A stretch of DNA of 58,532 nt. It comes from an uncultured Bacteroides sp. (lineage in GTDB: Bacteria > Bacteroidota > Bacteroidia > Bacteroidales > Bacteroidaceae). Below the pieces are notes generated by a model. The model was not told the origin of the DNA. It ran no database searches and saw nothing but the letters and a program-made list of their open reading frames with translations. This document shows positions 40,729-49,476 of this stretch, one piece after another. The DNA is taken from NCBI GenBank assembly GCA_905198575.1, contig CAJKDC010000006.1:1-58532 (forward strand), read 5' to 3'. The number at the start of each line of letters is the position of its first letter. The stretch's first letter is position 1. Made by a program: the position numbers and the translations under genes.

Positions 40729-42237
40729 ATGAATTCAACAACCATTATAGGTCAGCTGTTCAAAAAAAGACAGCACCAAATAGAATCTTATACGACACAC
40801 GCAGAGGAAATACAACAGCGTGTGTTGAAGTATTTAATCACACAGGCAACCCATACAGAATGGGGAAATACATATGGATATAAAGATATTACAACCTATT
40901 CATCCTTCAGCACCCGTATCCCCGTCAGCCGGTACGACGACCTGAAGGGCTACATAGACCGCATGCGTCACGGGCAGGCAGACGTGCTGTGGCCGGGCAC
41001 GGTGAAATGGTATGCCAAGTCGTCTGGCACCACTTCCGACAAGAGCAAGTTCATCCCCGTGAGCCCACGCGCGCTGCATGCCATCCACTATGCCGGGGGG
41101 CGTGATGCCGTGGCGCTCTACCTGCGAAACAATCCCCGCAGCCGCATGTTCGGCGGCAAGGGTCTGATTCTGGGCGGAAGCCATGCGCCCAACTATAACC
41201 TGAAGGACAGCCTGGTGGGCGACCTCTCCGCCATCCTCATAGAGAACGTCAGTCCGCTGGTGAACCTGGTGCGCGTGCCCCACAAGCGCATTGCACTGCT
41301 GGCCGACTTCGAGGAGAAGGTTAGGCAGATAGCACGTGCCACGCTGCGTGCCAACGTGACGAACCTCTCGGGCGTGCCCTCGTGGATGCTGGCGGTGCTG
41401 AAGCACATCATGGAGGTGCGCGGCACGGACAACCTGCTGGACGTATGGCCCAACCTGGAGGTCTTCTTCCACGGAGGCGTGTGCTTTACGCCCTACCGCG
41501 AGCAGTACCGCCGCATCATCCCTTCGGAGGGGATGCACTACATGGAAACGTATAATGCCAGCGAGGGCTTCTTCGGCCTGCAGGACGACCCTGCCGACCC
41601 TGCCATGCTGCTCATGCTGGACTACGACGTGTTCTACGAGTTCCTGCCGCTGGACGAGCTGGACTGCCCCAACCCGCACATCGTGCCGCTCTGGGGGGTG
41701 GAAACGGGGCGAAACTATGCCATGCTCATCAGTACGTCGTGCGGGCTGTGGCGCTACCTGATAGGCGACACCGTGAAGTTTACGCAGAAGGATCCGTACA
41801 AGTTCGTCATCAGCGGACGTACCAGACACTTCATCAATGCCTTCGGCGAGGAGCTGATGGTGGACAATGCCGAGGAGGGGCTGCGCAGGGCGTGCCTTGC
41901 CACGGGAGCGCAGGTGCTGGAGTATTCCGCCGCACCGGTGTTTATGGATGCCCATGCGCGCTGCCGCCACCAGTGGCTGGTGGAGTTCAGCGTGATGCCG
42001 CCGTCGGTGCCGGAGTTCGCACGCATCCTGGACGAGGAGCTGCAGCACATCAACTCCGACTACGAGGCGAAACGCTACAAGAGCATCACCCTGCAGCCGC
42101 TGGAAATCGTCGTGGCGCGGCAGGGGCTCTTCAACGACTGGCTGCGCGGTAAGGGCAAGCTGGGCGGACAGCACAAGATTCCGCGCCTGAGCAACAACCG
42201 CGACTACATAGACGAGATGCTGCAACTGAACCGATAA
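40729..42237 (+). CDS. GH3 auxin-responsive promoter family protein (acyl-adenylate-forming enzyme)
   Basis: A 502-residue cytosolic protein of the plant-GH3-like ANL superfamily. Members adenylate a carboxylic acid and conjugate it to an amine. Visible segments are WYAKSSGTTSDKSKFIPVS (phosphate loop), YNASEGFFGLQDDP and LWRYLIGDTVKF. RTRHFINAFGEELMVDNAEEGL begins the C-terminal region. The bacterial substrate is unknown. Base composition changes abruptly inside the gene near 40,910, from about 40% to over 60% G+C, while the frame stays open, so the gene appears recombinant but intact. It leads an operon with an Ig-like lipoprotein and a DUF3108 protein. Confidence 0.88.
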   Translation: MNSTTIIGQLFKKRQHQIESYTTHAEEIQQRVLKYLITQATHTEWGNTYGYKDITTYSSFSTRIPVSRYDDLKGYIDRMRHGQADVLWPGTVKWYAKSSGTTSDKSKFIPVSPRALHAIHYAGGRDAVALYLRNNPRSRMFGGKGLILGGSHAPNYNLKDSLVGDLSAILIENVSPLVNLVRVPHKRIALLADFEEKVRQIARATLRANVTNLSGVPSWMLAVLKHIMEVRGTDNLLDVWPNLEVFFHGGVCFTPYREQYRRIIPSEGMHYMETYNASEGFFGLQDDPADPAMLLMLDYDVFYEFLPLDELDCPNPHIVPLWGVETGRNYAMLISTSCGLWRYLIGDTVKFTQKDPYKFVISGRTRHFINAFGEELMVDNAEEGLRRACLATGAQVLEYSAAPVFMDAHARCRHQWLVEFSVMPPSVPEFARILDEELQHINSDYEAKRYKSITLQPLEIVVARQGLFNDWLRGKGKLGGQHKIPRLSNNRDYIDEMLQLNR

Positions 42238-42275
42238 ATACTGTTTTTTTTTTTGCTATTACCCGACAGAATCCG

Positions 42276-44204
42276 ATGAAACGATTTTACAGATACCTGC
42301 CGCTGCTGCTGCCGCTGGCCATGATAGCGGCTTTCGTGGCCTGTGCCAGTCCGGGAACGCCGGACGGGGGTCCGTACGACGAGACGCCGCCGCGCTTCGT
42401 CAGTGCCTCGCCGCGGCCGGGGGCTACAAACAACCTGCGCAAGCGCATCAGCCTGGAGTTCGACGAGATTATCAAGCTCGAGAAGGCTTCGGAAAAGGTC
42501 ATCGTGTCGCCGCCGCAGCTCGAGGCGCCCGAGGTGAAGACCAGCGGACGGCGCGTGCTGGTGACGCTGGCCGACTCGCTGAAACCCAACACGACGTACA
42601 CCGTCGACTTCGGCGATGCCATCGTGGACAACAACGAGGGCAATCCGCTGGGAAACTTCACGTACACGTTCTCCACGGGGCCGGACATCGACTCCATGCA
42701 GGTGGCGGGAACGGTGCTGCAGGCCGACAATCTGGAGCCGGTGAAGGGGATGCTGGTGGGTCTGCACCGCAACCTGGCCGACTCGGCTTTCCACACGCTG
42801 CCGTTCGACCGCGTGACGCATACCGACAGCCGCGGACGCTTCCGCCTGTACGGGGTGGCGCTGGGCAAGTACCGCATCTTCGCCCTGAAGGACGGCGACC
42901 AGAATTTCCGCTTCAACTCGCCTACGGAGATGGTGGCGTTCGGCGACTCGCTGGTCATCCCCTCGTGCCTGCCGGATACGCGCATGGATACCGTGTGGCG
43001 CGACTCGCTGCACATCGATACCATCGTGAAGGTGGCCTATACGCACTTCCTGCCGGACAACGTCCTGCTGCGGGCTTTCAAGGAGCCCTACACGCGCCGC
43101 TATCTGGCAAAGACGGAGCGCGACCGCCTGAATCATTTCTCGCTCTACTTCACGGCGCCGGATGATACGCTGCCCGTGCTGCGAGGGCTGAACTTCGACG
43201 AGCGAGATGCGTTCGTCATCGAGAAGACGGACCGTAACGATACCATCCATTACTGGATAAAGGACTCGCTGCTGTGCGAGCAGGACACGCTGATGATGCA
43301 GGCGGACTACCGCTATACGGACTCGCTGGAGCAGCTGGTGCCGCGCACGGACACGCTCTTCCTGGTGAACAAGATAGACCGGGCTCGCAGGGCGCGCCTG
43401 AAGGAGGAAGCCGACAAGGAGCGTGAGAAGGAACGCAAGAAGAAGGAGAAGCGGGGCGAGACCGTTGCACCCGAAACGCAGTTTCTGGCGATGACGCTGG
43501 AGGGGGGCGGCGGACTGGATCTGGACAAGAACCTGCGCCTGAAATTCGAGGAGCCGCTGCTGCGCATCGACACGGCGGCCATCCATCTGCGCATCAAGGC
43601 GGACACGCTGTGGAACGACGTGCCCTGGATGCTGCGGGCGGACTCGGTGCTGCCGCGCCAGTACGAGATTCTGGCGGAATGGCAGCCGGGGGGCGAGTAT
43701 CAGCTGGCCATCGACTCCATCGGCTTCACGGGCCTGTACGGGCTGCACACCGACAAGCTGAAGCAGGAGTTCAAGGTGAAGGCACTGGAGGAATACGGCA
43801 CGCTGTATCTCAATATCCGCGGGGCTTCGCCGGGGTCTGTGGTGCAGTTGCTGGACGGCTCGGAAAAAATCATCCGCCAGCAGCGGGTGAGCGACAAGAA
43901 TACGTGCGACTTCTACTTCCTGGCGCCGGGCACGAAGTATTACCTGCGTCTGCTGGACGACAGGAACGGAAACGGCGTCTGGGATACGGGCAGCTACGAC
44001 AAGGGCATCCAGCCTGAGGAGGTGTTCTATTTCCCCAAGGTGTGGGAGATGAAAGCGAACTTCGAGTTCGAGGAGAACTGGGATGTGCGCGCGCTGCCTG
44101 CCGACCGCCAGAAGCCGGACGAGATTAAGAAACAGAAACCCGAGGAACAGAAGAAAATTCAGGAACGCAACAAGGAGCGGGCCAAAAAACTGGGAAGATC
44201 ATGA
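42276..44204 (+). CDS. Ig-like (Big_5) domain lipoprotein
   Basis: A 642-residue predicted lipoprotein: hydrophobic leader with lipobox FVAC, Cys23. Residues about 35-135 form a Big_5-type Ig-like domain (PPRFVSASPRPGATN, LKPNTTYTVDFGDAIVD, FTYTFSTG). Beta-rich regions follow, including a carboxypeptidase-regulatory-like piece. A Lys/Glu-rich stretch (DKEREKERKKKEKRGE) sits near residue 385, and the C-terminus is strongly charged. This family occurs across Bacteroidetes without a firm function; an envelope structural role is likely. It is 38 nt after GH3 and overlaps the next gene by 4 nt. Confidence 0.8.
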   Translation: MKRFYRYLPLLLPLAMIAAFVACASPGTPDGGPYDETPPRFVSASPRPGATNNLRKRISLEFDEIIKLEKASEKVIVSPPQLEAPEVKTSGRRVLVTLADSLKPNTTYTVDFGDAIVDNNEGNPLGNFTYTFSTGPDIDSMQVAGTVLQADNLEPVKGMLVGLHRNLADSAFHTLPFDRVTHTDSRGRFRLYGVALGKYRIFALKDGDQNFRFNSPTEMVAFGDSLVIPSCLPDTRMDTVWRDSLHIDTIVKVAYTHFLPDNVLLRAFKEPYTRRYLAKTERDRLNHFSLYFTAPDDTLPVLRGLNFDERDAFVIEKTDRNDTIHYWIKDSLLCEQDTLMMQADYRYTDSLEQLVPRTDTLFLVNKIDRARRARLKEEADKEREKERKKKEKRGETVAPETQFLAMTLEGGGGLDLDKNLRLKFEEPLLRIDTAAIHLRIKADTLWNDVPWMLRADSVLPRQYEILAEWQPGGEYQLAIDSIGFTGLYGLHTDKLKQEFKVKALEEYGTLYLNIRGASPGSVVQLLDGSEKIIRQQRVSDKNTCDFYFLAPGTKYYLRLLDDRNGNGVWDTGSYDKGIQPEEVFYFPKVWEMKANFEFEENWDVRALPADRQKPDEIKKQKPEEQKKIQERNKERAKKLGRS

Positions 44205-45013
44205 TGAAAAGATTTATTATACTGCTCGTGCTGGCATGCAGCGCATGGGGCGTGAGGGCGCAGTGCGGGGCCGAAAACGATGCCATCAAGCCGGGCGAGG
44301 ACCTGACGTACGAACTGAAGTTTAACTGGAAGTTTATCTGGGTGAATGCCGGACAGGCGCGCATGCGGGTGACGGAGGATACGTTCCGCGGAAAGCCGTG
44401 CCTGAACACGACGCTGCTCTCGGTGAGCAACAAGAAGGTGGACTTCTTCTTCAAGATGCGCGACACGCTGACGTGTATTACCACGCCGCGGCTGGAGCCG
44501 GTGTACTTCCGCAAGGGTGCCGAGGAGGGCAGCCGCTACACGGTGGACGAGGCGTGGTTTTCGTACCGCGACGGCAAGTGCATCGTGGACCAGCGCCGCA
44601 AGAAGCACGACAATTCCATCATCGAGAAGCACGATACGATGGATGTGTGCGTGTACGACATGCTGAGCATCCTGCTGCAGGCCCGCTCGTACGATGCTTC
44701 GGACTACAGGCCGGGACAGAAGATTCTGTTCTCCATGGCTACGGGCCGTGCCGTAGAGAAGCAGACGCTGATTTACCGAGGCAAGCAGGAATATACCTCA
44801 GAGGAGGGGGTGACCTACCGCTGTCTGGTCTTCTCGCTCGTGGAGTACAAGAAGAGGAAGGAAAAGGAGGTTATCACGTTCTTCGTCACCGACGACCGCA
44901 ACCACCTGCCCGTGCGGCTGGACCTTTACCTCAACTTCGGTTCGGCAAAGGCTTTCCTGCGCTCCATCAAAGGCAACAAGTATCCGCTGACATCCATCGT
45001 CCGCAAGGACTGA
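44201..45013 (+). CDS. DUF3108 domain-containing exported protein
   Basis: A 270-residue protein with signal peptide KRFIILLVLACSAWGVRAQ and a DUF3108 beta-rich domain: GEDLTYELKFNWKFIWVNAGQ, FRGKPCLNTTLLSVSNKKVD, VDEAWFSYRDGK and FVTDDRNHLPVRLDLYLNFG. It is expected in the periplasm or outer membrane; the function of the family is unknown. Its ATG overlaps the stop of the Ig-like lipoprotein (ATGA), suggesting coupled translation and a shared role. It ends the GH3-like operon before a clear terminator. Confidence 0.85.
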   Translation: MMKRFIILLVLACSAWGVRAQCGAENDAIKPGEDLTYELKFNWKFIWVNAGQARMRVTEDTFRGKPCLNTTLLSVSNKKVDFFFKMRDTLTCITTPRLEPVYFRKGAEEGSRYTVDEAWFSYRDGKCIVDQRRKKHDNSIIEKHDTMDVCVYDMLSILLQARSYDASDYRPGQKILFSMATGRAVEKQTLIYRGKQEYTSEEGVTYRCLVFSLVEYKKRKEKEVITFFVTDDRNHLPVRLDLYLNFGSAKAFLRSIKGNKYPLTSIVRKD

Positions 45014-45038
45014 TGCGGGATGACTGTATATAAACAAG

Positions 45039-45070
45039 AATAGCCGTCCGGGAGATTCCGGGCGGCTATT
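45039..45070 (+). terminator. Terminator after the GH3-like/Ig-like/DUF3108 operon
   Basis: AATAGCCGTCCGG (45039-45051) pairs with CCGGGCGGCTATT (45058-45070), 13 bp with one G-U pair and a 6-nt loop. TTTCTGTTTTT follows. Confidence 0.8.
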
Positions 45071-45126
45071 TCTGTTTTTCCGGTTTTTCAAACTTGTCTG
45101 CCGACGGCTGTGCACCGGCGGCGCGG

Positions 45127-45804
45127 CTACATCTCCGAGATGGACGAAACCACCTGTCCGTCGAACAGGCTGATGACGCGTCCGGCAAAACCGGCATCGC
45201 GCTGGCTGTGTGTCACCATCACGATGGTGGTGCCTTCCTTGTTCAGCTCCGTAAGCAGCTCCATCACTTCCTGGCCGTTCTTCGAGTCCAGGTTTCCCGT
45301 AGGCTCGTCGGCCAGAATCAGCTTTGGTCCCGACACCACGGCTCGCGCGATGGCCACACGCTGCTGCTGTCCGCCCGAGAGCTGCTGGGGGTAGTGGCCG
45401 GCACGGTGGCTGATGTTCATGCGCGAGAGGATTTCGTTCACGCGGCGGCGGCGTTCGGCGGCGGGAATCTTCAGGTACGTAAGGGGCAGCTCCACGTTCT
45501 CGAACACGTTCAGCTCGTCTATCAGGTTAAAGCTCTGGAACACGAAGCCTATCTTTCCCTTCCGCACCTCCGTGCGGTCTTTCTCTCTGAGGCGGCCTAC
45601 CTCCATGCCGTCCAGGTAATAGTTGCCGGCGGTAGGCTGGTCCAGCAGGCCCATAATGTTGAGCAGCGTCGATTTTCCGCAGCCGGAGGGGCCCATGATG
45701 GCTACAAACTCGTTTTCCTTTACTTCCAGACTGACGTCGTTCAGTGCCAGGGTTTCTACTTCTGTCGTACGGAATACTTTCGTAAGGTTTTCTATCTTTA
45801 TCAT
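45127..45804 (-). CDS. ABC transporter ATPase (MacB/LolD type)
   Basis: A 225-residue nucleotide-binding protein: Walker A GPSGCGKST, Q-loop GFVFQSFNLIDEL, signature LSGGQQQRVAIARAV, Walker B LILADEPTGNLD and switch His in VMVTHSQRD. These are typical of the MacB/LolD/FtsE group. It is the last gene of the leftward operon TolC-HlyD-permease-ATPase and should energise the adjacent MacB-like permease. Gap to the permease is 27 nt. Confidence 0.93.
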   Translation of the reverse strand: MIKIENLTKVFRTTEVETLALNDVSLEVKENEFVAIMGPSGCGKSTLLNIMGLLDQPTAGNYYLDGMEVGRLREKDRTEVRKGKIGFVFQSFNLIDELNVFENVELPLTYLKIPAAERRRRVNEILSRMNISHRAGHYPQQLSGGQQQRVAIARAVVSGPKLILADEPTGNLDSKNGQEVMELLTELNKEGTTIVMVTHSQRDAGFAGRVISLFDGQVVSSISEM

Positions 45805-45831
45805 AAGGCGATTTTTTTAAAAAGGGTGTTG

Positions 45832-48177
45832 TTATTCGGTTTTCAGATGGTTTACGGGATTTTCGCGCGTGGCCTTCAGACTGATGAGCCACACCGATCC
45901 CAGCGATACCAGGAGTACAAATGCCAGCGCCAGCAGCGGTACCCACCAGGGGAAGGCTCCGTCGAAGGGCACGAGCTTGTCTATCTGCACAATGCCTGCA
46001 TACATCAGCGGCAGGGCCGGAACCAGACTGACGAGCAGCGAACGGAGCGAGAAGCGTATCAGCAGCAGCTGCTCGCCGCGCGAACTGGAGCCGAAGACCT
46101 TGCGGATGGCAATGTCGCGCTTGCGCTGGGTGATGAAATAGATGCTCATGGCCGTCAGCCCGAGCAGCGAGATGAGCAGGGCCGTGCAGGTGAATACCAG
46201 CAGGGTGTTGTTCAGTCGCATGATGTCGTCGTACTGCTTCTGCATGTCCTGGTGATACCAGGTGGACTCGAAAGGAAGTCCGTTCAGGATATCGGAGTAC
46301 AGTGCGTCCAGCTGCCGGCGATACTGTTCGGGCTCCGCCTCTTCCACTTCTACCAGGATAGTCCACGGATAGATATTCTCGCAAGGGCGTATCTGTATCT
46401 GCAGCGGGTGCTGCTCATCCAGCACGGAACGAATCTTGAAGTCCTTGAACTGTCCCGCAATACGGACCTGCGATCCGTAGCGGTCGGCATAATAGTCGCC
46501 TCCCTGCCCGATGGACTGCAGCTCACGCATGGCGCTCTCGCTGACAAACACACCTTTCCGGTCCGGCAGACGGCGGTCTTCGGTAATGCGGATATGGAAC
46601 ATCTCGACAAAGGCCGAATCGACTACCAGCGTCTGAAAACTCATCTCCTTTACCGTATCTCCTACATTGAAATAAGTGGTATTGTTATTCCCGCCGTTAT
46701 TGGGAGTGCCCATACAGAAACTCACCCGTTTTACAAACGGCAGTTTCAGGGCTTCTCCCCGGAACAAATCCAGCCGGGATTTTTCTGCCAGCGGAGGATA
46801 GACCACAATCTGTCCGTACTCGTAGCCCAAGGGCTCGTGCAGTATCCGGTACAGCTGTACGCACAGATAGAGCGAGCAGCCCAGCATGGCTATGGTCAGA
46901 CCGTTCTGGAAGATATTGAGCAGACGCAGATACAGGGCCTTGGTCTTTCGCCGGAAAGTGCCCTTCACCACATCCATGGGGTTGTAGTTCGAAAGCAGGG
47001 TAGCCGGGAAGAATCCCGACAGGAACGAAAGCAGCAGGATGGTCACGATGTAAACCGGCAGGGTCAGTCCCGAAAGGCTTCCGACAATATCCAGCCGGAT
47101 ACCCAGCAGCTTCATAGCGTAAGGTTCCGCCGCCTTGGCGAACAGAAATCCCAGCACAAAGGCAAAGGCCGTGAGCAGAACCGACTCCAGAATCATCCGC
47201 CAGAAAATATCCCGGCGTGTAGAGCCCAGCAGGCGCCGCGTAGCCATTTCCTTGGCACGGTAGCTGGTCTGGGCCACGCTCATGCTCACATAATTGAACA
47301 CGGCCATCAGCAGAATCAGGATACCCACCGTCAGGAAAATCACTACCTTCTTGAAGCTGTACTGGTTCAGCAGCATTACGGAATTGGTCTCCGAGAAATA
47401 GAAATCATGAATCGGGATGAAATGCGCCTCTTTCAGACTGCCGTGCCGGTAAGGCCAGAAAACAGTTTTCAGATAAGCCGCCACATCCGCAGCCTTATCA
47501 TTCAGGTCTGTATTCTTTACCGTACGCATAAACAGGACGCAGCTTCCAGCATTTCCCATATTCGGGTCGTCCATATCGGCCGTTTCATTGATGTACTTCA
47601 TGTTTTCGAAAGGCACGAGCATGTCCCACTCCGAAAGGAAGATAGAGTTGTCGATGTCGTCCATCACACCGCTCACCCGATAATCCTGTTCATTGAAAGA
47701 ACACCGCAGCACTTTTCCCAGACAATCCGTCGTGCCGAACAGCTTCAGGGCAAACGAACGGCTCAGCACCACATCGTTATTTCCGCGCATCACCTCCCTG
47801 CGGTTCCCGCTGACCAGCGGCAGCGTGAAGAATCGAAAAAAGTTCTTCCTGACCACCGCTATGTTTCCGTTCACCTGCCGGTTGTCTGCTTCTACCACAA
47901 ACCGTTGATATGAATTCACGGCACACCAGTCTTCTATCTCGGGATAGCGCTCCTGGAAGAGCGTCCCCAGCCGGTAATGCCCACCGGCATAATACTCATT
48001 GGAGTAAACCCATATGCAGTCGGCATCCTTCAGGTTCCGGTCCACCGTCAGCTGCCGTGTCACCATGTTTGCTATCAGCAGCACAAACATCAGCGAAATA
48101 CTCAACCCAACCAAGTTGACGAACGTAAACAACTTGTTGCGGTTGAGAAACGTAAAATAAGTTTTCAGTCCTTTCAT
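45832..48177 (-). CDS. MacB-like ABC transporter permease with two FtsX domains
   Basis: A 781-residue inner-membrane protein. One N-terminal transmembrane helix (TFVNLVGLSISLMFVLLIANM) is followed by a periplasmic MacB_PCD-type domain. Then comes a first FtsX block (VGILILLMAVFNYVSMSVAQ ... KEMATRRLLGSTRRDIF), a second periplasmic domain and a second FtsX block (ISLLGLTAMSIYFITQRKRDIAIRKVFG). This eight-helix double layout is usual in Bacteroidetes and differs from four-helix MacB. With the ATPase, HlyD and TolC proteins it should form a tripartite exporter for a toxic compound, peptide or lipid; the cargo is unknown. Confidence 0.9.
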   Translation of the reverse strand: MKGLKTYFTFLNRNKLFTFVNLVGLSISLMFVLLIANMVTRQLTVDRNLKDADCIWVYSNEYYAGGHYRLGTLFQERYPEIEDWCAVNSYQRFVVEADNRQVNGNIAVVRKNFFRFFTLPLVSGNRREVMRGNNDVVLSRSFALKLFGTTDCLGKVLRCSFNEQDYRVSGVMDDIDNSIFLSEWDMLVPFENMKYINETADMDDPNMGNAGSCVLFMRTVKNTDLNDKAADVAAYLKTVFWPYRHGSLKEAHFIPIHDFYFSETNSVMLLNQYSFKKVVIFLTVGILILLMAVFNYVSMSVAQTSYRAKEMATRRLLGSTRRDIFWRMILESVLLTAFAFVLGFLFAKAAEPYAMKLLGIRLDIVGSLSGLTLPVYIVTILLLSFLSGFFPATLLSNYNPMDVVKGTFRRKTKALYLRLLNIFQNGLTIAMLGCSLYLCVQLYRILHEPLGYEYGQIVVYPPLAEKSRLDLFRGEALKLPFVKRVSFCMGTPNNGGNNNTTYFNVGDTVKEMSFQTLVVDSAFVEMFHIRITEDRRLPDRKGVFVSESAMRELQSIGQGGDYYADRYGSQVRIAGQFKDFKIRSVLDEQHPLQIQIRPCENIYPWTILVEVEEAEPEQYRRQLDALYSDILNGLPFESTWYHQDMQKQYDDIMRLNNTLLVFTCTALLISLLGLTAMSIYFITQRKRDIAIRKVFGSSSRGEQLLLIRFSLRSLLVSLVPALPLMYAGIVQIDKLVPFDGAFPWWVPLLALAFVLLVSLGSVWLISLKATRENPVNHLKTE

Positions 48178-48213
48178 GTGCTTGTCACTATTAGAAAAAC
48201 ATTACAAAAATAA

Positions 48214-49473
48214 TTATTTCAGAATTAAGACCTCGTTGTCCTTGAAAGCTTCGTAGCCGGAAATGATGACCTTTTCGCCTTTTTCCAGTCCTTCGAGCAC
48301 CTCGTAATACTGCGGATTCTGCCGCCCGATGCGGATGGAGCGGCGGTAAGCCTTCCTGCCGTCCTTGTCGACCACGAAAATCCATTTTCCGCCCGTGGCC
48401 TGATAGAACGTCCCTCTGGGCAGCAGCACGCCTTCGGTAGGCTCGCCCAGCTGCAGGTCGATGTAATACGTCTGTCCGCTGCGGATATTCTCAGGCCGTT
48501 TGCCCGCAAAGACCAGGTCCGTGCGGAAGCGACCCTCGCGCACCTCGGGATACACCTTGCGGATTTTCATGGCAAAGCGCGTACCCTGCCGCTCCATCGA
48601 AGCCGGAAGCCCGTTGCTGACCCGGTCGATATAATGCTCGTCCAGCTGCGCCACCACCTTGAAGTCCGACAGGTCGTTGATTTGCCCCACCATCTGCCCG
48701 GCCACAATGTTCTGCCCCAACTCGGCATCCAGCAAGCCCAGCTCGCCGTCGATGGTGGCCCGCACCTCAAGCTTCTCCTTACGCTCACGGATGAGCAGCA
48801 CATTGCGGCGCATGTTCTGCAGGTTATCCTCCATCTGGTCCATCTGGATGGTACGGTAGATGGAATCCTGCTTCAAACGCTCCGTCACCAGTCCGTACTT
48901 CCGCTGGGAAACCTCGTAGTCCTCCCTGGCCTGCAAGTACTCCTCGCGGCTCACCAGACGCTCTTCGTACAGCCGCTCGTACTGCAGGTAAGTGCGCTGC
49001 TTACGGCGCGTATCCATATCCAGCTGCACCTTTTCGGTCTCATTGTTCAACTTGTCCTGCTGCATGGTCACCTGCGTATTGCGCAGCAGGTTCTGCTTCT
49101 CGGCCAGCTCCGACTCGGCATTCAGAATCTGCAGGTCCAGGCTGGAGTTGCTGAGCCGAAGAATCACATCCCCCTTCTTCACGTGGGCTCCCTCTTCGAC
49201 CACCTTCTCGCGCACGATTCCGCCCTCCTCTGGGCTGAGCTGCACGACCGAGAAAGGCTCCGCGCTCCCGTTGATACGGATGTAATCGTTAAACTCACCG
49301 TAGTCCACCTCCGCGATGTTCAGCGAGGCGGCTTCCACCGTCTGCGAAGCCGCATTGCTCCGCCACAGAATCCATCCCAACAGCAGCACTGCCAGTCCGC
49401 CTGCCACGAGATACGGCAGGTGTTTTCTCTGTATTCCTTTTTTCTTTTCCAACTGTATGTCCATAGTATCCAA
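48214..49473 (-). CDS. HlyD-family periplasmic adaptor (membrane fusion protein)
   Basis: A 419-residue adaptor with one N-terminal transmembrane helix (YLVAGGLAVLLLGWILW). The lipoyl half-motif is VVQLSPEEGGIVREKVVEEG. A long alpha-helical coiled-coil hairpin follows (about residues 110-230, rich in Glu, Gln and Lys). The second lipoyl half is ATIDGELGLLDAELGQNI, followed by a beta-barrel and membrane-proximal domain. It should bridge the MacB-like permease to the TolC channel. It starts 3 nt after tolC; a Met three codons in (49464) is an equally good start. Confidence 0.92.
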   Translation of the reverse strand: MDTMDIQLEKKKGIQRKHLPYLVAGGLAVLLLGWILWRSNAASQTVEAASLNIAEVDYGEFNDYIRINGSAEPFSVVQLSPEEGGIVREKVVEEGAHVKKGDVILRLSNSSLDLQILNAESELAEKQNLLRNTQVTMQQDKLNNETEKVQLDMDTRRKQRTYLQYERLYEERLVSREEYLQAREDYEVSQRKYGLVTERLKQDSIYRTIQMDQMEDNLQNMRRNVLLIRERKEKLEVRATIDGELGLLDAELGQNIVAGQMVGQINDLSDFKVVAQLDEHYIDRVSNGLPASMERQGTRFAMKIRKVYPEVREGRFRTDLVFAGKRPENIRSGQTYYIDLQLGEPTEGVLLPRGTFYQATGGKWIFVVDKDGRKAYRRSIRIGRQNPQYYEVLEGLEKGEKVIISGYEAFKDNEVLILK

Positions 49474-49476
49474 AAA

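Noticed and set aside
40900..43748. Two long minus-strand open frames (441 and 514 codons)
   Set aside because: They are shadows of the GH3-like and Ig-like genes; compositions are Val/Gln/His/Arg-rich without motifs.
45094..47913. A 939-codon open frame on the plus strand
   Set aside because: It runs antisense to the ABC ATPase and permease genes, which have clear motifs. The product is His/Gln-rich with no domain; long antisense frames are expected in this GC-rich block.
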